DNA of 64,000 nucleotides from Gammaproteobacteria bacterium (GTDB lineage: Bacteria > Pseudomonadota > Gammaproteobacteria > GRL18), in contig JALWRI010000088.1 of NCBI GenBank assembly GCA_026994225.1, forward strand, positions 63,458 through 127,457. Direction: 5' to 3'. The position numbers and the translations under genes were made by a program. Below the pieces are notes generated by a model. It worked only from the letters and a program-made list of their open reading frames with translations. It was not told the origin of the DNA and did no database searches. Shown piece by piece: positions 9,577 through 17,902 of this stretch; the stretch's first letter is position 1; every line of letters starts with the position of its first letter.

Positions 9577-12500
9577 TTATTTCTTGAGCGGTAACAAGAC
9601 GGTAAATACAGCCCCTTTCCCTTTTCCCTCACTATTGGCGGTGAGTTGTCCGTGTATTTTGTTAATATAATTTCCACTTACATGCAAGCCCACTCCTGTG
9701 CCGGTTTTTTTTGTAGTATAGGCATAATTAAACAAGAGTGATTTTAGCTCATTAGTAAATCCACATCCATTATCTTTGAAAGTAATTTTAATAGTTGGTG
9801 TGGTGGTCTGTTGAATATATTCTGTAGTGATGGTGAGTATTCCTTGTGCTGGCATTTGCTCTATAATAGCTTCATGTGCATTTTTAATTAAGTTAACAAA
9901 AACTTGTAATAATTGATGTTTCTCTCCTTGATAAGGAGGGAGTGTGGCAAATTGGGTGCTTATTTCAATAGAATCAGTGTGTAGTATATCTCCTAACATA
10001 TTAATACTATCGAGTAGCACCTGATTAATATCCAAATTTTCAGTCATATTTTCTATATCTGTATATTGAGATTGCAAATGGATAATCTTTTCAATATGTT
10101 CAACCCGTTCATTAATTTGTATTAAATGATTTTCTAGTTGTTGATGTTCTTCATTGAGATTTTGAGGAATAATATCCAAAATTTTAATAAAACGGGTTTT
10201 ATCGGGGAGATGACTTTGCTCAAGTGCTTCAATAATAGGGGTAAAAGCACGGCTAATATTAGCACGTAAGGTGTTATCTTTGATAGTAGATAAACTAATT
10301 TGTGTAGAAACTTTAAGTGGTGTTAATGCGTTACCAATATTGTGCATGACTTCTTGGGCGATTTCGGCCATCCCTGCTTGTCGAGAACGGAGTAATAGTT
10401 TAGCTTGTGCTTTTTCCAGTTTATCGGTACGTTCTTTTATTTTTTCTTCCATGTTTTCATATAAACGTGCATTTTCAATAGAGATGGCAGCTTGTGAAGC
10501 CAATAATTTTAATAGCTCTTGCCGTTGTTGATGAAAAACACCAGCACTGTCATTATGTTCAAAATAGAGTATGCCAACTAAGCGTTGCTGTAAGAGTATA
10601 GGTAAGCAGAGTAGGGAGGAGGTGTTATTAGGATTGATGAGTTGTTCTTGTTGTTGATTAATCACTGATTGGATAACAGACATAGGGATATTATCCATTT
10701 TAGATAAAAGAAAATGTGCTTGAATATGTTGAGCAATAAGCATATTTTCTTTTACATAGATTTCACCCTCAATAAAATAGTTATCATGTGTATCGTTTAA
10801 TAAGAGTATACATCGTTGTGCACCGGCATTTTCCAATGCAATAGTGAGTATATTACGAATTAACTCTGCCATAGATAATTCTTTGGATAAAGTGAGAGTC
10901 GCTTTTATAATAGTATTCAGATCAAGATTATCTTTGAATAAGGTGGTGCTAGAAGAATGTTGGGTACTATTAAGGCTATATCTAGTCTGTATGGTATTTA
11001 TAGCAGGTAATAGTAATGGATATATGGCTAACATTTGTTGACATTTAGCACTCGCTCCCCACTGTTGAAAGAGATAATAGGCTTCAAACAGATGTCCTTT
11101 AGCGGGTGTATTAAGTTCTTGGCTAAGATAAAATTGTGCCATACGTTCGTTAACTTTAGCTTGTAACCAAAGATTTTTTATTTGGGCTGCCGCATTAATG
11201 GCTTTTTGATAATAGATTTGTGCAGGATAAAATGCATTATCAAGCCAGTTTTTTTCAGCCTGAGTATAAAAAAACAGGGGATTGAGCAGCGTTGGATTTA
11301 AGGGAGTGAGTGTTTTAAGTTGTTGGTATGCTTTATTAAAATGGGGACGATATTGGGGATGTTGGGGTTGCTTTAATGTTAACATTTTATCTGATAAGAC
11401 AAGACCGAGTAGACCTTTAGTGATATAAGTGATGAAAAAGAATTCGCTTTCGGGGTTTGTATGAATAATATGTAATAACTGATTGAGTTTATCTTCTAAT
11501 AGTGCTGGTTCATTAAAAATAAAAGTGAAGATGATCTGACCTACTAACAGATAGATTTTTTCAACATGGGATATGTGCTGAGAAGCTGTATAAAGCGTTT
11601 TTTGTCGATCATGGATATAATTACTACAATAATTATAGCTGTGAGGAAGCTCTTCTTTTAGATAAGTAACAAATTGTGTAAAAAAGGAAAAAAGCGGGTG
11701 ATCCTGGGTGATCCCCATAGCATGATTTTTTTCCAGACAATGTTGTACATTGGTAGCTAATTTAGCTAGTGGTTCACCGAAGGTTAAATAAATCATTAAT
11801 TTTGCTAATTGACTGTAAGTGGTGTAGATATGCAAATCGCCAGCATGTAATGCTTCTGTGTAAACAAGATCGAGGTAATGATAAATATTTTTTTTTAGTG
11901 GCTCTTTCCAAGGTAAAATCCAGTTAACCCAATGAAAATAGATAGTTGCTTTTAGCGTGTTATTTAACTCTTTTTTCTCTAATTCCAGGCCTAATAAGCC
12001 TATCTTATAAGCACGTTGATAATGTTTGTCTTTTATTACGCATAATAACGCATAATACATACATGCTGTGCCAGCAAAGCGGCTATATCCTTGCATTAAG
12101 CTAAGGTATAAAGGATAGGCAAGCATAAAAAAATAGAGATAATAATTTTTAGTAAGATAAGCGATGGGGATCAGATGAATACAAATATGTAACTGGGATA
12201 ATGTATTTTTATCCTCAATGGTTTTTATTTGTAACCACTGCTCTATAGATTGTTGTTGTAACATCTGTTCAATCTTTTGTAAGATTGTTTCAAGTTGTAT
12301 AGCACACTTGTCTTCGCTCTTTTCAATATTTATATGATACATAGATAATGCCGCCAAGCCACTCTCTAGAGCTTCGTCCAAGCATAAAACGGTAGTGAGT
12401 AGTTGTGATTGCAAAATGAATATTTGTACTTTTTGTGCATTACTGGCAGTAGATTGCAGTTGTTGCAATAATATTAAGGCTTGCTCTTTTTGGTTAGTTA

Positions 12501-14907
12501 AAAATAAACATTCTGCATGATTAAGTGTTAATTCAAATAATAGATTTTGATGATATTCATCACTACTACTATCAGAAGGTATCTTACTCCATGCATTAAG
12601 ACCTGAACTAAAATAATATGCGGCAGACAGCAGTGCTCCTGATTTTTTGGCTTGAAGTCCTGCTTTAAGGTTAAGATTGGCAAGTTGATAGTTTTCTTTT
12701 GCATCGCTTACTATATCTTGCGCCAGATTCCAGGGAGTTACTATGTCAAATAGGGATATAGTGCTTTCATCCTTTGTATTATGTTGTGTAAAGCGTTGGC
12801 GGGCAATTGCAAGATAGATGGGTTTTCGATCAGCTTCTTTTTTCCATTCTAAGGCACTTTGTTGTATTTTGTCGTGAATAAACTGATAATGTTGGTATGC
12901 TTTACCAGAAAGAGGATGGGTAGTGGTAAGCAATTCTGCTTCTATTGCTGGCCAGAGGATATTTGCTGTATCGGTGGATGTTTGTTGACTTAATGCGGTA
13001 ATATCGGACAGAGTAAAACAGTGTCCTAAACAGGCTGCCTGGTGGAGTAGGGATTGAGTCTTGGCAGGAAGTTTATGAATTTTTTCCATCATCAAATCAA
13101 TCACATTATGGGTGAAATTTTGTTGTCGTATGTGATCAATATCCCAATGCCATTGTCCTTGTTGATATGTTAATAATTCTTGATCTGCAAGATAATGCAA
13201 AAATTGATGGATAAAAAAAGGATTTCCAGCGGTACGGTGATAGATAAGCTGGCTGAAGGTATTTATCGCATCTTCATCAATAGCAGAGGTATTGGTAAGC
13301 GTTAATGTTTCTTTAAGGAGTTGGGAAATAGCGGGTATATCAATGGGGGTTAGTGAGATACTAAAAGTCGTTGCATATTGATTAAGTTGTTTAATGGTAG
13401 ATAATAGAGGATGTTCGGCAGATACTTCATTTTCTCGCCATGCTCCGATAAGTAAAAAATGTTGTAGTTGTTTATCTCGTAAAAGTGTATCTAATAGATG
13501 TAAGCTGGCATCATCTATCCATTGTAAATCATCAAGGAACATCACTAAAGGATGTGTAGCTGTGGTAAAATATTGTAAAAATTGGCTTACAGTTAGCTGA
13601 AAACGATGTTCTCTTTCTGATGCGTTGATTGTATCCTGGACAACAGGGGGATTACCCAATAATTGCTTGAGTTCAGGGATAAATTCTATCATTAGTGCAA
13701 TATTAGGATGCAATAATTGAGAGAGTGCTTGTTGATGTTTTTTTACACTCTGGGGTGATTCAGATGAAATGCTACGGTATAAATGTTGTAGTGCTATTGA
13801 GATCGTATGATAAGGGGTGTTGTATTGAATTTGCTCAATTTTGCTTTTAATAAAGCGAGCTTTTGGCTCAATAAAGGGAATGATCTCATTAATCAAGGTA
13901 GTTTTACCCATTCCGGATACGCCCTTGATCCATAACAGTGCCTTACTGGTTTGAATTTGTTTGATGGCTTGTTGTGCCGTCTGGATGGCAGATTCCCGTC
14001 CATAAAGTTTTTGTGGCAGCATTAAAATAGCGTTATGATCGTGTTGACCTGGGATAAAGGTCTCTACTGGAGTGGTTTGATTTTCTATTTGAGCTAGGCA
14101 ATAGAGTAAATCTTGTTGTAAGCCGTATATACTTTGGTAGCGAGCATCGGGGCTTTTTGCCATCAGTTTTAAGATAATGGCAGATAATGCTGTGGGTATG
14201 TTGGGGTTAATTTTTTCTGGCGTAATGGGCGTTTGGGCAATATGGGCATGAATAATGGCTAGATCATCATTATGCTCAAAGGGTAGGTGGCCAGTTAATA
14301 TTTGATAAAAGGTAACACCGAGTGAATAATAATCGGCTCGATAGTCTAAAGAGAGATTGATACGTCCTGTTTGTTCGGGGGGAATATAATTTAGAGTCCC
14401 TACTCTTTCTAATTGATTGATAAGGTGGCTCTCTTGTTGGCTACGTTTTAAATAAGTGGCAATCCCAAAGTCAATAAATTGCAGGGTTTTTTGCTGTGGT
14501 TGAATGATAATATTACTAGGGTTAATATCCTTATGGATAATTTTGTGTTGATGAATAGTATCTAAAATATCAGCAAGTGATTGCAGCCATAATATAGCTG
14601 TTTTGATATCTATATCAATATTATTGATATATTCACCCAAAGTAATACTGTGTGTATCTTCTAATATAATTGTTAACTTATTTTCCAGCTCCAGTAACTG
14701 TATTGCCTGAATAACCCCCTGAACATTTTTTAAAGCATGAGTAATTTCATATTCACGTTGAATATAATGAATAAGAGACGTATCTGGATAGTCTATATGC
14801 AGTTGTTTTAAAATAACCGTGTGGTTATCATGTAAACACAATGCACGAGCAATAGTCGTATTTTTACCTATATGTAAAATCTGTTCAATGTGGTAATGCT
14901 TGTTCAC
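9577..14907 (-). CDS. Giant Ser/Thr kinase - AAA ATPase - GAF - histidine kinase signalling protein
   Basis: This 1776-residue soluble protein combines two kinase types. Residues about 1-270 form a Hanks-type Ser/Thr kinase, with lysine in VILKQL (K34), catalytic HKD (125-127), N132, DFG (146-148) and a PPEQ activation-segment end near 176. A predicted-ATPase domain follows, with Walker A GVSGMGKTT near 330 and Walker B VMFLDDLQWID. About 650-1290 is helical and TPR-like. A GAF domain (about 1340-1490) and a short coiled coil lead to a histidine kinase with H-box HNIGNAL (H1522), N-box NLIKNAHEAI (N1676), DNGCGF (1712) and GTGVGL (1735). There is no transmembrane segment or receiver. The start is GTG. 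The domain order is a known bacterial type; stimulus and targets are unknown. It lies 42 bp downstream of a TonB-dependent receptor gene on the same strand. Confidence 0.92.
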   Translation of the reverse strand: MNKHYHIEQILHIGKNTTIARALCLHDNHTVILKQLHIDYPDTSLIHYIQREYEITHALKNVQGVIQAIQLLELENKLTIILEDTHSITLGEYINNIDIDIKTAILWLQSLADILDTIHQHKIIHKDINPSNIIIQPQQKTLQFIDFGIATYLKRSQQESHLINQLERVGTLNYIPPEQTGRINLSLDYRADYYSLGVTFYQILTGHLPFEHNDDLAIIHAHIAQTPITPEKINPNIPTALSAIILKLMAKSPDARYQSIYGLQQDLLYCLAQIENQTTPVETFIPGQHDHNAILMLPQKLYGRESAIQTAQQAIKQIQTSKALLWIKGVSGMGKTTLINEIIPFIEPKARFIKSKIEQIQYNTPYHTISIALQHLYRSISSESPQSVKKHQQALSQLLHPNIALMIEFIPELKQLLGNPPVVQDTINASEREHRFQLTVSQFLQYFTTATHPLVMFLDDLQWIDDASLHLLDTLLRDKQLQHFLLIGAWRENEVSAEHPLLSTIKQLNQYATTFSISLTPIDIPAISQLLKETLTLTNTSAIDEDAINTFSQLIYHRTAGNPFFIHQFLHYLADQELLTYQQGQWHWDIDHIRQQNFTHNVIDLMMEKIHKLPAKTQSLLHQAACLGHCFTLSDITALSQQTSTDTANILWPAIEAELLTTTHPLSGKAYQHYQFIHDKIQQSALEWKKEADRKPIYLAIARQRFTQHNTKDESTISLFDIVTPWNLAQDIVSDAKENYQLANLNLKAGLQAKKSGALLSAAYYFSSGLNAWSKIPSDSSSDEYHQNLLFELTLNHAECLFLTNQKEQALILLQQLQSTASNAQKVQIFILQSQLLTTVLCLDEALESGLAALSMYHINIEKSEDKCAIQLETILQKIEQMLQQQSIEQWLQIKTIEDKNTLSQLHICIHLIPIAYLTKNYYLYFFMLAYPLYLSLMQGYSRFAGTACMYYALLCVIKDKHYQRAYKIGLLGLELEKKELNNTLKATIYFHWVNWILPWKEPLKKNIYHYLDLVYTEALHAGDLHIYTTYSQLAKLMIYLTFGEPLAKLATNVQHCLEKNHAMGITQDHPLFSFFTQFVTYLKEELPHSYNYCSNYIHDRQKTLYTASQHISHVEKIYLLVGQIIFTFIFNEPALLEDKLNQLLHIIHTNPESEFFFITYITKGLLGLVLSDKMLTLKQPQHPQYRPHFNKAYQQLKTLTPLNPTLLNPLFFYTQAEKNWLDNAFYPAQIYYQKAINAAAQIKNLWLQAKVNERMAQFYLSQELNTPAKGHLFEAYYLFQQWGASAKCQQMLAIYPLLLPAINTIQTRYSLNSTQHSSSTTLFKDNLDLNTIIKATLTLSKELSMAELIRNILTIALENAGAQRCILLLNDTHDNYFIEGEIYVKENMLIAQHIQAHFLLSKMDNIPMSVIQSVINQQQEQLINPNNTSSLLCLPILLQQRLVGILYFEHNDSAGVFHQQRQELLKLLASQAAISIENARLYENMEEKIKERTDKLEKAQAKLLLRSRQAGMAEIAQEVMHNIGNALTPLKVSTQISLSTIKDNTLRANISRAFTPIIEALEQSHLPDKTRFIKILDIIPQNLNEEHQQLENHLIQINERVEHIEKIIHLQSQYTDIENMTENLDINQVLLDSINMLGDILHTDSIEISTQFATLPPYQGEKHQLLQVFVNLIKNAHEAIIEQMPAQGILTITTEYIQQTTTPTIKITFKDNGCGFTNELKSLLFNYAYTTKKTGTGVGLHVSGNYINKIHGQLTANSEGKGKGAVFTVLLPLKK

Positions 14908-14949
14908 GATAAGGTTAAATCCAGGTTTGTTAAGATGCTAATGATGTAT

Positions 14950-17169
14950 TTAATAATGATAAATAATTCTTAAACCAACTGTTCTAGGTGGCGTAATCAC
15001 TTTGGCAACGCCTAATGAACTGCTATCAAATGCGCCAACCGTATATTCTTCATTAGTGAGGTTATTGATATAAGCGATAATATTCCATTGTTCATCATGG
15101 GAACTAAAGCCAATACTGGCATTAACAATATGGTAGCTATCTTGTTTTATACCTGGATCATTGAGTGTTGTGTAATATTCTTTATCTTGCCAATAATATT
15201 GTAACAGGTAGTGAATTTCACCGTATTGAATAGGTTGGTAATAGTGTCCTGTTAAAGAGATGGTAAACTTGGGGGAGGAAATAATTTGATTTCCTTTTAC
15301 ATTAATTTCTTCTGTAGGCGCACCAGTACGAGTGTTGGTAAATTGTTTATATTGACCATCTAGCCAAGAGAAGGCAGTATCCCATTGCCAATGGGAATTG
15401 GTTACCCAATTAGTTTCTATTTCCATACCTTGTATTGTTGTTTTAGGTGCATTTTCAACAACAACAGAGGGGGTAGGAGGCGATCCAGCTAAACGAAAGG
15501 CTTGTACTTGGTAATCTTTATAATCATTATAAAAAAGGCTACTGTTAAAGCGTAAGTGGTTATCAAATAATTGGCTTTTTAAGCCTATTTCATAGGCATT
15601 AATAAATTCTGGATCAAAAGCAGCTTGATAGCCAGCGGTACTATTGTATCCGCCTGCTTTAAAACCCCGGCTTATGGTACTATAGGCAAATATATCGTCA
15701 TTGAACAGATATTCTATACTTAGTTTAGGTGTCCAGGCATTCCAGGAATTATTATTATCTACACTAAATCCACCGAGGGTAATATCTTCACTTAAATCAT
15801 ATTGTGATCCGGTAATACGTTTTTTAACGTGTGTATAACGAATACCAGAAGTAAGAGACCAACTTTCATCAATAAGATAATTATTTTGAAAAAAAGCGGC
15901 ATAAGTATCGTTGCTTACTTTCATGTTTTCAACAATAGTATGAAAATCAGGAAAGGGTAATAGACCTTGCGCGTGGAGAAAGCGTCCGGCTGCGTTAATG
16001 CCTAAATTATTATTAAAGCCGTTGCGTTCATGGAAGTAAAATAACCCTCCTACCCATGATAAACGATCAGATTTTCCGCTGAGGTTAAATTCTTGATTAA
16101 TTTGTTCTTGATAATCAGTAATGCGTACATACAGTTCATCGTATTCGGTACCATCAACATCTTGTATAAATTCGTCTTGTAAACGGCTTTGAGCAGTAAT
16201 AGAGGTAAATTGTATTGTTTTGCTAATATCCCAATTAATGGTTGTAGAGAAGCCATGAGAACGTTGATCATTAGAAATATCATTGGGAATATTCAGGGTA
16301 TAAAAATCAGATATTTTTTCAGGAAAGGTTTCCCCTTCAATGCCAAATTGTAATGTTGTCACTGGCATACCTGTATTGGTTATATAGGTGGGTTTATAGG
16401 CTACTCCACTGGTATCAGATTCGATAATATTGGCTCTCATAATAACATCAATATTGTCGGATAGACTCCAATTGATTGTCCCTTTAAAGCCGTAATCATC
16501 ATAATAATTTAGGGGATCTTCCCCAAAAGGGCTAATATTGTCTACATATCCATCACTGCCTGCATAGAACCAGGATAATCCTGCTGCAAGTTCATCGGTT
16601 ATACCGCCACTGATATTAGCGGCTGTTTTGACAGTATTAAATGTGGCATAATCAACTAAAGCGGTGCTTTTAAATTCTTGAGTAGGAATAGTGGTTTTAA
16701 TATTTACTGTTCCTCCAATCGAATTCATTCCATATAATGTTCCTTGAGGACCTCGTAATATCTCAATACTTTCAGTATCTAAAAATAAGTCAGAAAACAG
16801 ATGAAAAGGGCGTGCCATATATACGCCATCAATGTGTACGGTACTGCTAGGATCAGAACCAGGGTAAACGTTATTAGTTCCTACACCACGAATAAATAAT
16901 TGTCCCCGAGTGGAAACTTGTGAAAAAGAGACATTGGGTACCATAGTACGTAAATCAGTAATATTATTAATCCCTTCGTTCGTTAATAGATCAGCATCAA
17001 AGGTGGTGATGGTAATGGGGGTGATTTGTAAAGGGGTTGCTCCGGTTTTTGTTGCAGTAACGGTAATATCTTGTAACTGATGAGCGGTATCTGCTATAGC
17101 AAATGATATATTTAATAATCCTGTAAGTACAATGAGTATGCGATGTGATTTTTGATAATAAAGAGGCAT
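14950..17169 (-). CDS. TonB-dependent outer-membrane receptor
   Basis: This 739-residue protein has a signal peptide (cleaved near FAIA-D), a TonB-box-like DITVTAT at about 34-40, a plug domain (about 45-160) with the conserved IEILRGPQGTLYG and GGTVNIKT segments, and a 22-strand-type barrel ending in VGLRIIYHY with a terminal aromatic residue. There is no N-terminal STN signalling domain, so FecA-type anti-sigma signalling is unlikely. The ligand cannot be read from sequence; family members carry ferric siderophores, other metal chelates or organic molecules. AAGGA sits 7 bp before the ATG, and the upstream region has a Fur-box-like sequence. It is probably co-transcribed with the kinase gene 42 bp downstream. 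Confidence 0.93.
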   Translation of the reverse strand: MPLYYQKSHRILIVLTGLLNISFAIADTAHQLQDITVTATKTGATPLQITPITITTFDADLLTNEGINNITDLRTMVPNVSFSQVSTRGQLFIRGVGTNNVYPGSDPSSTVHIDGVYMARPFHLFSDLFLDTESIEILRGPQGTLYGMNSIGGTVNIKTTIPTQEFKSTALVDYATFNTVKTAANISGGITDELAAGLSWFYAGSDGYVDNISPFGEDPLNYYDDYGFKGTINWSLSDNIDVIMRANIIESDTSGVAYKPTYITNTGMPVTTLQFGIEGETFPEKISDFYTLNIPNDISNDQRSHGFSTTINWDISKTIQFTSITAQSRLQDEFIQDVDGTEYDELYVRITDYQEQINQEFNLSGKSDRLSWVGGLFYFHERNGFNNNLGINAAGRFLHAQGLLPFPDFHTIVENMKVSNDTYAAFFQNNYLIDESWSLTSGIRYTHVKKRITGSQYDLSEDITLGGFSVDNNNSWNAWTPKLSIEYLFNDDIFAYSTISRGFKAGGYNSTAGYQAAFDPEFINAYEIGLKSQLFDNHLRFNSSLFYNDYKDYQVQAFRLAGSPPTPSVVVENAPKTTIQGMEIETNWVTNSHWQWDTAFSWLDGQYKQFTNTRTGAPTEEINVKGNQIISSPKFTISLTGHYYQPIQYGEIHYLLQYYWQDKEYYTTLNDPGIKQDSYHIVNASIGFSSHDEQWNIIAYINNLTNEEYTVGAFDSSSLGVAKVITPPRTVGLRIIYHY

Positions 17170-17197
17170 ACAGTAAGTCCTTTAGCGAATTAAGTAG

Positions 17198-17215
17198 TTA
17201 TTGATTATGATTATG
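17198..17215 (-). promoter_or_regulatory. Possible Fur-box-like site upstream of the TonB-dependent receptor
   Basis: On the minus strand this reads CATAATCATAATCAATAA, two perfect NATWAT hexamers and a third partial one. The Fur consensus can be viewed as repeated NATWAT units. It lies about 29 bp upstream of the receptor start codon, a position compatible with repression. In AT-rich DNA such a match can arise by chance, so this is only a candidate. Confidence 0.3.
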
Positions 17216-17302
17216 TAGTATAGCCATATGGATAAATGTATCTCAAAGGGATGAGCTTGTGAATTTATTTTTATCTATTTTGCGGCAAAAAAACCTTTGT
17301 TT

Positions 17303-17824
17303 TTAGTTGAGGGGTAGTTGACGATGTCGATTTTTCCAACGGTGACTAATTGACCACCGCCACAAAAGTTGTATCGTTATATATGCCGTTGTGGCAGAGA
17401 TGACCCCCATTGCAAAACAACCGGTTAGAAAAGGTTTCCAATTGAGTAATAATTTTTCTGTTAGCCAGGTAACACTTAATTCAAAGGTAAAAGGTTGTAC
17501 AGGGGTATCTAAAAGCCAGGCACCAAATTGGTAAGCGGTATAAAAAATAGGGGGTATTGTCAATGGATTGGTAATCCATACAGTAATAAAGGAAACCAAA
17601 ATATTAGCACGCAATAAAATAGCAAAAAAAGTGGCTATGACCATTTGAAATGGAAGCGGGATAAAAGCACAAAAGCAGCCTATAGCAAATGCCGTGGATA
17701 CTGAATGGCGGTTAAGGTGAAAAAGATTAGGATCATGTAAAAGAGAGCCAAAAATTTGTAAACATTTATGTGAGGTTACATGACTATGATGAGGTAAGTA
17801 ACGGCGAATTAGCTTTTTAGGCAT
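17303..17824 (-). CDS. DUF2062 family inner-membrane protein
   Basis: This 173-residue protein has an N-terminal basic segment, then the DUF2062 pattern: a histidine-rich stretch ending in LNRHSVSTAFAIGCFCAFIPLPFQM, a second helix ILVSFITVWITNPLTIPPIFYTAYQFG, and a third helix near 132-155. DUF2062 proteins often lie beside comEC or lipid A genes in gammaproteobacteria. Their biochemical role is not established. It is divergent from comEC across a 78 bp gap. Family assignment rests on the TNPLT-type motif and helix layout. Confidence 0.88.
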   Translation of the reverse strand: MPKKLIRRYLPHHSHVTSHKCLQIFGSLLHDPNLFHLNRHSVSTAFAIGCFCAFIPLPFQMVIATFFAILLRANILVSFITVWITNPLTIPPIFYTAYQFGAWLLDTPVQPFTFELSVTWLTEKLLLNWKPFLTGCFAMGVISATTAYITIQLLWRWSISHRWKNRHRQLPLN

Positions 17825-17902
17825 TCATCTAATACTCTTTAAAAGTTGATAATAGGTAAAAAAATAGTGTGGGTGTACAATGCCTGACATTATAATGTAT
17901 TT

